Shown in pieces: positions 1 through 11,900 of a stretch of 64,000 nucleotides of DNA (position 1 is the first letter of the stretch; each line of letters begins with the position of its first letter). The stretch covers positions 310,001-374,000 of the forward strand of contig NC_079973.1 of NCBI RefSeq assembly GCF_029852145.1. The letters run 5' to 3'. The translations under genes and the position numbers were made by a program. The notes under the pieces were generated by a model, which worked only from the letters and a program-made list of their open reading frames with translations, did not search any database and was not told where the DNA came from. This DNA is from Microplitis mediator (Eukaryota > Arthropoda > Insecta > Hymenoptera > Braconidae).

Positions 1-700
1 AAATATTTTATAATATTGTGTTTGGTGACAATCAATTTATTTAAAACAAAAAAAAAATTACAAAATCGATACATGAAATAACTAACAAGCAATACCTGAT
101 AAGAAACACGATAAAATTTTGAAAATCATGCGTCCTAATACTGAAATATGTAATAACATGGATCTTCCATCTCATCTTGATCTTGATCATTCTTTTTTTT
201 TTTTTTTATGTATTCACTTGATGATCAAGAAACGTCTCGAGATTGTAGAGACTGTTGGAGACTGTAGAGACATGCGTCCCGTCGCGCTAGTCACCAAAAT
301 CTCGACGGGAGTTAGAAGTGACTTATCTAACAGTCGTATCTCACACTGATATTCTTGCTTTATTAAAGTTCCTAACCACTTAAAACTATATAACACTCTA
401 TATACACGTCATCATTATTAATAATATTTTGTTATCACTGTAGTATTTTTCTCTGTAATTATTTTTTCCCCGTGCAAATTTGATCCAATAATGTTTGTAT
501 ATATCGGTATTTTATTTGAATGTATTGGTTTATAGTAATAAATCGAACTGATGGGAGAGTATGTCTTAACTCGTGTGGGGTCTATCGCAAAGACACAGGT
601 TTTAGATAGATAGACACTAGAGGCCTGCTCAGACCAAATAAATAACAGATAAAATGTATTGATTTAGTATGCGTTATTCAAAATGAAAGGTAAGTAAGAT

Positions 701-741
701 CGATGATAATAATGACGATGATGATGATGATGATGACGATC
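701..741. repeat. GAT/GAC trinucleotide microsatellite
   Basis: Interrupted run of GAT with GAC and AAT variants. Simple sequence, not coding. Confidence 0.8.
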
Positions 742-1330
742 GAGAGATCACGATGATTCTATAATTTTATTGCATTATTGTTCCCACGCCATCATAATCG
801 TTATATTCATTATTATTTTTTATGACAAAGATAATAAATAAAAAGGGTAAATTAAATAATAATTCATAAGACGTGTATATATAAAAGTAAAAGCTTGTGT
901 AGTAACTGTTGGAGCTGGTGATGATGGTGGTGTGATGGTGATGGTGCTACTGCTTTAGCATCAGCATCACTCTGCTCGTTTTTGCTCTGCATAAATGATG
1001 AGCTCGGGTATTTTAATGAAGACATTCCACGGGTGCTTACCCAAGTGGATGCTGCTGCTTCTGGTGCTTCTACTGCTGCAGCAACTCCTGATCCTCCTAT
1101 ATAGAGGTAAAGGTAGAGAGAATATAAACGCATTTTACGTCTTTCTAGTACGATAGAGAGTAAGGAAAAATAAGAGAGAAAGAAAAAAAAAGGTTTGTAA
1201 AGAAGGAGCTTGTATTCATGAGCACTCGATTTTTCCCTAGTTTTTAGTCTTTTTAACCTCATTCAATGTCCTTTTTTTTATTAGAAATAATAATAATATC
1301 AATTATTACAATTAATCACATTAATTTAAT

Positions 1331-1374
1331 TTAATAAAAAAAAATCAATACGGGGTGATTTTTTTTTTTATTAA
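1331..1374. repeat. Short A/T hairpin
   Basis: TTAAT plus a nine-A run and TCA is mirrored by TGA plus an eleven-T run and ATTAA across an eight-base loop containing CGGGG. This is a strong inverted repeat by composition and may be a worn element or chance in AT-rich DNA. Confidence 0.4.
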
Positions 1375-2341
1375 AAGTGAATTGAAAATAGTTTGAACAG
1401 GGAGTGTAATAAATAGATGAATCGTGTTGCACGTGTTTCTTATTAACTAGAACATTTAACATATACACCCTTCAAAAGACACTCGTCGGGGATCCATTCA
1501 ACTGTTAAATGTATTTATACAAAAGACCATAAAAAATTCAATAATATATACAAATGACAGGTGTATCATGCATTGAAAGAAAAATTATTCAAATAATAAT
1601 AATAATTATGATCATTATACTTTGGCATTATAAAATTAAAGTAAAAAAAAAAATGTAAATTAAATAAATTAAAAAAAAAATATGGTTCAAAACGGCGATC
1701 GGTAGTCCTTAGATAGATCGCCATAAAGATAAAACAAGAGGCGCATGGGACAGGACCTCTTATAGTAGGTGACACTGTTGAAATATGTCCGCCAACATTC
1801 CTAGACGTTTTTTCGTTCTTTGTTAACCGCGGCAACGTTACTACGTCATCGAGAGGATTGCCGACAACACGGCGCGCGATTAAACCCTCTCAGTTCATTT
1901 CATTATTATTATTATATTTTATTTTCTTCCGTCTACTACTACCAACTCTTACCAACTCCTACCGACTCCCTCATTCTCTCTTTTTGTTCATCAATAATCA
2001 TTTTGCTGTCTATTTTTTATTTAACGCTACTTTTTAACCTGTAATATCATCATTCTGCATCAATAACTCATAATAATATAATGTTGTAGTATTTATTGTT
2101 TATTACATATAGTACTAATAATAATAATGTCAGCGGTTGGATCATTATTCTCATCCTCCTGATCAGCAGACATGTCTGCTGGGCAATATTCAATATTATT
2201 AAACCCCTGAAATGTATTCGAGGTCCACGCGAGGGATGTTTACACCCCCATGGTATTTAATTATCACAACCTCTATGTCTATTCAATCGGATGCTATCTA
2301 TTTCACTAATGCTTTAATTATTTTCATTTATTATTTATCTA

Positions 2342-3240
2342 CACGGAAAGAAAATTATGGGAAGTTTTGCTATGCATTATGGGAATGGTTCCCATAATGG
2401 TATGGGAATAGTACCTATACTACTATAGGGATGGTTCCCATATATTATAAGAACCATCCCCATAATAGTATGAGAATAGTTCCCATACCATTATGGGAAT
2501 GGTTCCCATATCATTATGGGATCCATCCCATAATGGTATGGGAATCATTCCCATACTATTATAAGAATGGTTCCCATATTGGGATAGGAACTATTCCTAT
2601 AATATTATGGGAACTATTCCCATAATGTTATGGGAACCATCCCTATAATATCATAAAATTTTTTTTTTGCACAATAGTGTAGAAATTTCCCAAAATTTGA
2701 ATTTTCTTGAATGTTTTGTGCTGACAAAAAATTCTTGTTAAAAATTTTAATTTTTTTTTGCCAAATACGATTTTTTTTTTCAATGTTTGAATTTTTGTTT
2801 TTATGTATAATAATATTTCTGTGTATTGTAGAAGTGATTACCACACTTCTTTAAATTAATTTTTTCATGATAATATGGGAACCATTCCCATAATATTATA
2901 GGAATGGTTCCTATAATAGTATGGGAACTATTCCCATAATATTATGGGAATAGTTCCCATACTATTATAGGAACCATTCCCATAAATTATAGAAATGATT
3001 CCCATAATATTATAGAAAGTATTCCTAGAAATTATAGGAACCATTCCTATAATTATAGGAACCATTCCTATAGTGTTATGGGTATCATTCCCATAATTAT
3101 AGGTACTATTCCTATAATTATGGGAAACATTCCTATAATTATAGGAAGCGCTCCCATAATTTATGGTCGTAATTCCTATGATGGTATAGGAAAAAATTTC
3201 ACAAAATTATGGGAACCACTGCTATAATTTTCTTTCCGTG
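2342..3240. mobile_element. MITE-A copy 1, TA-flanked, made of palindromic ATTATGGGAA units
   Basis: The ends CACGGAAAGAAAATTAT and ATAATTTTCTTTCCGTG form perfect 17-base terminal inverted repeats directly flanked by TA on both sides, as in Tc1/mariner-type insertion. Inside, two arrays (about 2358-2650 and 2875-3230) consist of roughly 20-base units, each itself near-palindromic: ATTATGGGAA, a 2-3 base centre, then TTCCCATAAT. The arrays surround about 220 bp of unique AT-rich core. No transposase is encoded, so the element is non-autonomous. A second copy, split by a later insertion, lies at 25428-27654. Frames through the arrays translate to repetitive peptides and are not genes. Confidence 0.88.
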
Positions 3241-3242
3241 TA

Positions 3243-5824
3243 TAATTATAATTGCCATTTAATTGAATGATCCCAATAAGTTATATTATTTTAATATACA
3301 ATCTGTTTTAATGCAAGCATTAGTTATATAACAAGTCAACATATGTATATATTTAAATATTATAGTTTTATTTGTGTTCTCTGCACGTGGGCCTCACGTG
3401 GTTTCCTGCACCCGGTTTTTCCATGTCTTAAATACCAACATCGCACAACACACATGCTTTATTTCATAATACAAATGTGTCACATATTATATGCATCAAT
3501 GAATTATGTATTTTTAAAAAATTCATATAAAAAATAAGTGTTGAAATAAAACTGCAATAAAAAAATTTGTCGCAAAAAGACCGGAAATTTGTATGCAGAA
3601 AAAAAAAGAATGTAATATATTAATTAAAAAAAACAAACATGAAAAAAAAATGATTAAAATTATGAATTTTTGGTAATTACAAAAGTGTGAATTTAAAATT
3701 AAAGACTCACGTAAATCTTACCGCCTATTATTTGTTTTAAATTCTGGACTTAAAAATTTCTCATGTTAGCCGGTATTTCTTTCTCTACATCCTTTTTATT
3801 TTTAATTCTTATGTCCGTTCTTTTATTCTTTATCTCTTAGCATCAAGACCACTATTTTCCCCTGCCAACAGCTTCTCTAAAACTCGACGACGATTTATTT
3901 TAGTGTCCCCGTAGATTTACCGGCCGACTACCGTTTATTAAATTTTTTTTATTACATTTAATATCATATTAATATAACCTATATTTTATTATTTTCATTA
4001 TTAACGTATTTTTTATAATTAAAAAAAAAATGAATCTATTTTTAATTTATATGGTTCGCTATCATATACAACACACGAGTAAATAACACAAGTATAATTA
4101 TTATTTTAAAGATAATTAAGTTGTTAAATATATTACCGTATCAATAATTAAACATTTCTTAATAATTACGCAAACAACAATTTATTTTTGTAATCTTAAA
4201 TTATCGAGTATATTTGTACACCTGCCATAAATATCTATTTCAGAAATTAAAATGGGAAAAAAAATTAATTCATTAATTACTATTAAGCCAAATTAAGGGA
4301 TCTTATGATAAAAAAAAGTAGAACAAAATTTCATCGAATTTAGATTTTTGAGATAATAATGAATTATATTTTATTCTTGAGGTATTTCCTGTATATTAAT
4401 ATTTATCATGAGAAATTTCTACCAATAAAATAAACTAAAGATATATTATATTAGGAATATTATTTCTAGTACCTGATTAATGATGATGCAGGGTCCTTTG
4501 AATATGGATTCCCGTGTGGAAAAAGGTCTGCTCGGGGATTGAGTTCTTTGTCATCCCTTTTCTCGGTCCACAGGCGGCATTATTAATACTAACGATTTTA
4601 CTAAAGATGGATAAAGATACGAGCAAACAACGGTCAATTAAATATTTATCAACTGATATATGTTACAGTGTCGTCAAAAAACTAATATTCTTCCGGTAGA
4701 AGTTAAAAAAAAAAATTAAATATATATATGTCCCTTGAAATTGCTGACAAGTGAACAAGACAACACGTTATCCATGAGGCTTACTTCCGCAATGAGGTGT
4801 CCCAGTTAATTGCTAGTTTTCTCATCTCGTTAGTAACATATAATTATATATATATATATAGTCGGATGGTCTTTGAGGCTGATGCATTGACACTGAAATC
4901 CCAGCTCTTTAATTTAAAACCATGTGTGCTGAATGAAACGTCAATTTGACATTTGATTTTTAAAGACCAGATGTTTGTTTGAGCGGTTGAAATCAAAATT
5001 ATATCATTTTTTTTAAATTTTTTATGCTTTATATATATACTGAGATGTATATTAATTAATAACTAAATTTAAAGAGCAAAAAAGGTCATTAACATTGACG
5101 ACGAAATTTTAAAATATATTTTATCATTTTATATGATAGTCGACGGTTTTGTTTATTCAACACATATATGACGATAACATGAGATAGAAATTATTTATTT
5201 TAACGCCACAGAGACGCGTGGATATAATTAGAAAAGAAAAAAAAATGATTCAATTGTAGATTTTATAAAATGAATTTAAAAGAATTTCAACTGTTTTATT
5301 TTATTTATTTTTGTTTAAAATAATAATCTATAATATAAATTAAAGTTAATAGATCTGATGATGATATTTATGATAAATTGATCGATGAATAATTTTAATT
5401 AATTGATAACAAATTATTTTACTACTTTGTTACAGGAAAATTATTACACAGCGATAAGTGATATACATGGCAAAATTATTACTCAATAAATAATATTTTT
5501 TTTTTGACAATTTACAAATTTAATTTTTTTATTTATTTATTTAATCACTAATTTTCACACTACGTTAAATCAAAATCTCAGCATCAGTTCACAGCAGTCA
5601 TTTTTGATAAATAGTGCACGCAAATTTACTAATATGTATTTAATAGTCTTAGTTTATGAATAACTAACACATTTCTTACAGTAATTAGGCAACACTATAT
5701 ACACTTGACATTACAACTTATTTTTTTTTCTTTCGTTCATTCACTTTTATCGATATTTATAACATTTTAACAAACAGTTCTTTCACTTTTGCGTTTTTCA
5801 AATTAAATATATATAAAAAAGTTT
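3243..5824. other. Non-coding stretch between MITE-A and the vestigial 3' end
   Basis: Mostly AT-rich single-copy sequence without a supportable exon. Two slightly GC-richer patches (about 3840-3930 and 4480-4580) stand out but lack splice-flanked coding frames. The part nearest 5900 is expected to hold the vestigial 3' UTR on the minus strand. Its length cannot be fixed from sequence alone. Confidence 0.5.
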
Positions 5825-5830
5825 TTTATT
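5825..5830 (-). terminator. Candidate vestigial poly(A) signal AATAAA
   Basis: TTTATT on the plus strand reads AATAAA on the minus strand about 82 bases after the vestigial stop codon. Such hexamers are common in this AT-rich DNA and a longer 3' UTR using a later signal is equally possible. Confidence 0.3.
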
Positions 5831-5911
5831 TTATTCATTATTATTATTATTCAATTAATTAATTAATTATATTTTTCTAACTGCATCCTTTTTTATGACT
5901 CAGGATATTTT

Positions 5912-5958
5912 CTAGAACCAGTAGAGATCTTTGGAATCTTGAACTTGAGGATCAAGAC
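5912..5958 (-). CDS. vg: vestigial coding exon 6 (terminal micro-exon)
   Basis: A T-rich tract ending in CAG precedes GTCTTGATCC. The two leading bases complete a Gly codon from exon 5, then fourteen codons give LDPQVQDSKDLYWF and TAG. The DLYWF terminus is, as I remember the family, the conserved C-terminus of insect Vestigial, which is what identified this 47-nt coding part 10.2 kb from the previous exon. A GGGG-family element (6028-6533) begins only about 70 bases upstream of its acceptor. Confidence 0.9.
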
Positions 5959-8900
5959 CTGAAAAAAAAAACAAATAATAATATTAACACTTATAAATTT
6001 ATAAAAATGATTTTATTATTACATATAGGGGAAGGGGGGGGGGGCAAAACAGGATACTTAACGAAAAATTTAGTTTTCAGGGACATAAATATCGTAAATT
6101 GGCTTCATTTTGATTCTATTTGAAATAAATATAACGAATTTTAGACTGCCATCGGAAAAAAAATTTTTATTTTCTGCGGGCAAAATGGGATACCCCAAAA
6201 AAAAGTAAATTTTTTTTTTTTTTTTTTAAGTGAATAAAATTGATGTAATAATGTCCTTCTAAATTGATGTAAGTAATAAAATTTACTCTCAACATATTTT
6301 TAAAGAAGTTTTTCCTTGTTATTTCTTTTCAAAATTTGAAATTGGCGCCAATATTATACTTTTCGCAAAAAATATAAAAATGTTATTTTTTAGCTTTTAA
6401 TCGTGTAAAATGATACTAGATGTCATTTTTGACCATTTTCGAAAGTTTTTCGAGAAAAAAAAATTTTGACGAAATTTTGAGGATATCCCATTTTGCCGGC
6501 CTATCCCGTTTTGCCCCCCCCCCCCCCTTCCACTATTTTACAACAAATAAAAAAAAAGTGAAAATAAAAATAAGTAAATATTTGAGTGATGGTACGGAGG
6601 GTAAGTCTTTGTTGATGGCACCCGCTGTGAGACATGAGAGATAGTAGAGACCAAAGAAATCAAACGGACATTTTAATTCTCATACTCTACTCATCTATAA
6701 GTCATCGTATCATTCAATAAAAAGTTTAAAATAAAATAAAGATTGACAATCGAGTTAACATCTTATTTATGAGATCTGCTTTATATGTATATTCAAATTT
6801 ATAATCTTGAATCTTTGAATAAAAGGTTCATACAAAATTTCGTTGTATTTATTGATACAAATTTTTGATTTATTATCGTTAATGATAATCTGCTATTTGG
6901 CATGCGGTAAGTGACAACTCTGTGACGATCTCACTAAAAACTTAAATAGACACCACTATATAACATATATTTGATCATTATAACTGTTTCAATGACTAAA
7001 TATCATCATCAAGAACGAGATTATTAAAGATCTATATGATATATATCTTTTTAGCTCAGATGAGCACGTGTCGACTCGTGTCTAAAAATACATCCAAAAA
7101 TACCTGCTCAACTTTACAAGCTATAAAATATAAAAATATATATATACAAATAAGGCTATCAATGGGAATTAATTTCAAGATGAGTGAGTTAATAAAACGA
7201 TAGTTAAAACTCGACATAAAGTATGCACGTGTCAAACGCGTGCTCTATATATAAGAAACGTTTTATACCTGCTGCTGTTTCTATATGATTCTGTCGGTAC
7301 TTTTGCTGATACGCTACTGATAATATATATACCACTCATCGTCATATTATTATTATTATTATTATTATACTTCAAAGTCAAAGCTATACATATATGTTTT
7401 ATATACTATCTATATATACATGTTAGAAAATAGTCAAAAACGATTTTATCTTCAAGTGTATGAGTGATAAAAAAGAATGTCGGTGAGTGTTATTTGATTG
7501 AAATTCAGTGAATCGGAAAATTGATGATAGATATGCGCTAGGGGAAGTCGAGCTGAGACATTTTATTATTATATTTTAATTTTCATATATTTTTAGAGAA
7601 AATATTTAAATTGTTCAGATATTATAGTAAATGATGACAATAATAATAATAATAATAATGATGTCAATAAATATATGATTAGAATATTTAAGAATATAAT
7701 AAGAGGAAATGATTTATGGGGATGATGGTATTACCAGCCCTATTAATTTCTCTCTCCCTACATCTTCCTGTACAATTATATATAGAGTACATATACAGTG
7801 TAGACACTGGGGTTGACTCCGTGACTTAGCAAATAGTAGCAATATTGTTCGGGTTAGCCAACACCCCTAGTAAATACTATTTCCAACCCTTAAAGGATAA
7901 TAATTATAATAATAATAAGAGAAAGAAGAAAACACGATACACCGGCAAATAATATCAATGCATATCTATATATTTATATACAATTTAATGGATCATCAAA
8001 AGATATATTATCTCATCATTCACCATTATTATATGTAATCTGTCAAATATTTGTCTCTTCACTGCCATTATCTATCTCACGCATGTGTGTAATAAAATAA
8101 TATTTTCCCAACTTCGACAAATTACAATTCACACGAGTATTTAACCTCATAACGATTGATATTAAATTAAAAGTTAAATATATCAGTTTTTATATATTTA
8201 TTGAAGTAAACCTCAAAGCCAGCAGAGTTATTGTGTACAGAGGAATGGAAAAGCAATTGAAATCCTGAGGGTAAAGGAAATGGATTCACTTTAATGTTGA
8301 GAGTTGGTACGTGAATATAATATTCCTGTATATATATATCAAAGATATGAATGAAATTTTATTATTTATTCTTTTTATTTATTCCAACATTTAAATAATT
8401 TAGAGTATAATTAATTAATAGGTGTATTGTTACAAATCACTTGTTTTTTTAAAAGGACGATTTGACTATTTTTAATTCAGAAGATAATCAACACAAAGAA
8501 GACAACCGAACAAAGTATTGAATTTAAATATGAAAAAGTTTAATGAAATGTAAAACCCTCTGCTTCATGTCGAGTTTTTTTTTTCTTATTTCAGTCAGGG
8601 GTTGTATCTATGGAAGCATGATTATGTATATGCATGAGCATAAAAAAAAATAAGAACCATTGTGATGACCCTTATCAACAGGGGTCAAAAAAACTCTTGA
8701 GCTTAAATTGGAATCCAATAAACCAACTACTTGAATAGCGCAATAACTCTTTACTCATAAGTTGTTTTTTTTTCTAAATACTGTTAAATTATACCCGTAT
8801 TACTATTTATCTGTATATTATTTAAAATTAGAGGAAGGGGGGCAAAACGGGATAGGCCGGCAAAATGGGATACCCTCAAAATTTCGTCAAAATTTTTTTT

Positions 8901-11900
8901 TATAGAAAAACTTTCGAAAATGGTCAAAAATGACATCTAGTATCATTTTACACTATTAAAAGCTAAAAAAAAACATTTTTATATTTTTTGCGAAAAGTAC
9001 AATATTGGCGCCAATTTCAAATTTTGAAAAGAAATAACAAGGAAAAACTTCTTTAAAAATATGTTGAGAATAAATTTTATTACGTACATCAATTCAGAAA
9101 GACATTATTACATCAATTTTATTCACTTGAAAAAAAAAAAAAAAATTTACTTTTTTTTGGGGTATCCCATTTTGCCCGCAGAAAATAAAAATTTTTTTTC
9201 TGATGGCAGTCTAAAATTCGTTATATTTATTTCAAATAGAATCAAAATGAAGCCAATTTACGATATTTATGTCCCTAAAAACTAAATTTTTCGTTAAGTA
9301 TCCCGTTTTGCCCCCCCTTCCCCTAAATAAAATCTTATTTCAAGAGGCCTCAATAATTAAAATTTTTTTTTTTAAATATGTATATGTATATATTTATGAT
9401 GTTATATATATGCATAGAGATAGCAAAAATATAATAGAATGAGTGCATGAGTAGAGAATCGAGAGATCGATTTAGCGAAGCCCGTTTGCGACCACTCCCT
9501 CCACTTAAGCTGCTGACCAATCCTCGAATTGCTGGCCATCCCCGGATACGAGCTCATACACGCTTTTATTTCTATTCTCTTCTCTTTCTCTCCTCACATA
9601 CATTCACACACCAACACCCCAAGAACCCTCATTTACTTGCTCACTAACCCTTACTAACATTTATACATGCACATGTAGATGGATGGATAGATATAGTAGT
9701 TTTTCTTTCTAACTTACTCATGGCGTTACCATCATATCTTTTTCTATCATCATGCACACTTACGTACTTGTATATGTATTGAAAACTTTACAGGAATCGC
9801 GTGACGTCAAGACGACGCCATTTTTGAGGCGCGTGCCAGGACGTGACGCCCGGCTGTATCAACACTTTCATATGCTATCAGGCTATCACCTTTCATCACT
9901 TTTCAATTTAAATATATATACATAATTTGCTTATGTTTTTTTTTTATTTTACACATTATAAGTTTTTTTTGAATAATTAATAAATATGAATATATAAGCA
10001 CTGTAAAAAATCGGAAGTGAGTTTGGAGTGAATACGGATTTTTTTTCAATCCGAATTTACTCCGTCACTTGGAGTTCCGGAATTTTATAATAAACTTCAC
10101 TCCGGAGTGAAATTTACTATCTAAGGAAATTAAATGAATAAAAAATCATCCACTTCGCATTCACTCCGGATTTGATTCGCGTTTACTCCGCAAATTTTTC
10201 ACGGTGTTTATATACTAAGTATTTGAGTGTCGGTATCTACTGCCGCGTAAGTAGTAAGAGTACCACTTGTACATCCACTCTTTCGCCCTCTTTAAAATAA
10301 TAATCTAACCCACGATGAGCTAGAGTTTTAAATTATATCGCGTCAAATGCCATAAGGGCGTACCAATAAATTTTTTTCGGGAATCGATGTAGTTATGCCC
10401 AAAACAGGCGGAAATGCAAAAAAAATTTTTGTACGCCCTTAAGGCACCCGGGATATCCACTAAGGGCCATAAGGGTGTACAAAAAAACATTTTTTCGGGA
10501 AACAACGAATTTTTACTTTAAATGCATAGAAATGATGAAAAAATTTTTTTTTCAAATTTGAAATTAACTTTGATCCCTTTATTTGTGATTGAGAGTGATC
10601 AGTTTGAATCAAAGTATTCCAAAAAATTTTGATCAAAGTTAATTTCAAATTTGAAAAAAAAATTTTCATCATTTCTATGCATTTAAAGTAAAAATACGTC
10701 GTTTCCCGAAAAAAATTTTTTTTGTACGCCCTTATGGCCCTTAGTGGATACCCCGGGTGCCATAAGGGCGTACAAAATTTTTTTTTTGCATTTCTGCCCG
10801 TTTCAGGCATAACTACGTCGATTCCCGGAAAAATTTTTTATACGCCCTTATGCCTTTTCAAGGGTATTTTTTTCGGGATACGCCCTTATGGCATCAGTAA
10901 CGCGATATATTTTATTATCAGACCCCTTTATTTTCCTCAATCGTCACACTTAAATAACGTATTTAGTCTTATATTTTATCCACTCTATAATTTACGAAAT
11001 TACATAATTACTCGAGAGTTTAAACGAGTACATATAAATATATGTAATGATTTGATGCCTAAATAGGTACTTGTGATGTATACCGAATATCTACTTGGGT
11101 AATGAAAGTTGAGTATTTAATTTAAACGTTAATTACTTTTCTAAATTAAAAAAAAAAACATGTTTCTAGCCGCAGAAATAATAATAAAAATAATGTTAAT
11201 TTATATATTTATTTATTTATCGATTGTTCTACTGTCACTATTTATTTAGTATCACATGCGGAAGTACTTAATTCTTTAAGAAATAATTACATTATTTTGT
11301 ATTAAGTACATATATAAGAAGTAAATTGTGAAACGAATATTAATCAGTAGCAGCAGCAGCAGTAGTAGCGGCAGCATCAGCACCAGGTGGCAATTGATCG
11401 AGAGATTTCTCGAGAGTAAGACACGACGTAATGACTATTACCAGGAATGACAGAGTAGTTGGATCCATACTACGGCAGTAGCGCACGCCAGTTTAAATAG
11501 TGAACGTAGTTTACATTCCTATAAGCAAATTCTTCAGAACCCGTTTGGTCAGTCTTGTATTCTGTATACCGTATATATATCCTACACCTATATATATGTA
11601 TATATTGCATCGTGTATATCATGGTATAGACTTTCGCGAAATAATACCATTTTACTATTATCAGTGAGGAGATAAAACTCTTATTTAGTTGGACCATAAT
11701 GAATCATCTTCAGTAATTTATATAATATATATTTGCTGTATCGTATAGGGGAGACCGGGGCAAGACGGCCCACCTGGGGCAAGAAGGCCCACCTCAAAAA
11801 TTAACCAAAAATTTTTTTTCTTGTTTTCTTTTGATTATCACAAATTTAGATTATTTACTCATTTTTAGCCCGATACGTGAAACTTGGGGCAAAATGAACC

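Larger units (their letters stand above)
1..2339. other. Non-coding flank downstream of vestigial
   Basis: No gene is supported here. The stretch is AT-rich with homopolymer runs, a GAT microsatellite (701-741), a CAT/CAC-rich patch around 900-960 and CT-rich tracts around 1900-2000. Open frames in it are low-complexity, lack splice context and match no family I recognise. A Su(H)-type octamer TTCCCACG lies at 781-788, but one match means little. Confidence 0.6.

Noticed and set aside
864..1262. 132-codon minus-strand frame with His/Gln/Ala runs
   Set aside because: Low-complexity sequence from CAC/CAG repeats, no splice context, no recognised family.
2342..3240. CRISPR-like appearance of the regularly repeated units
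   Set aside because: Units are palindromic with no unique spacers of constant length, in an insect-type genome, and are bounded by transposon-like ends.
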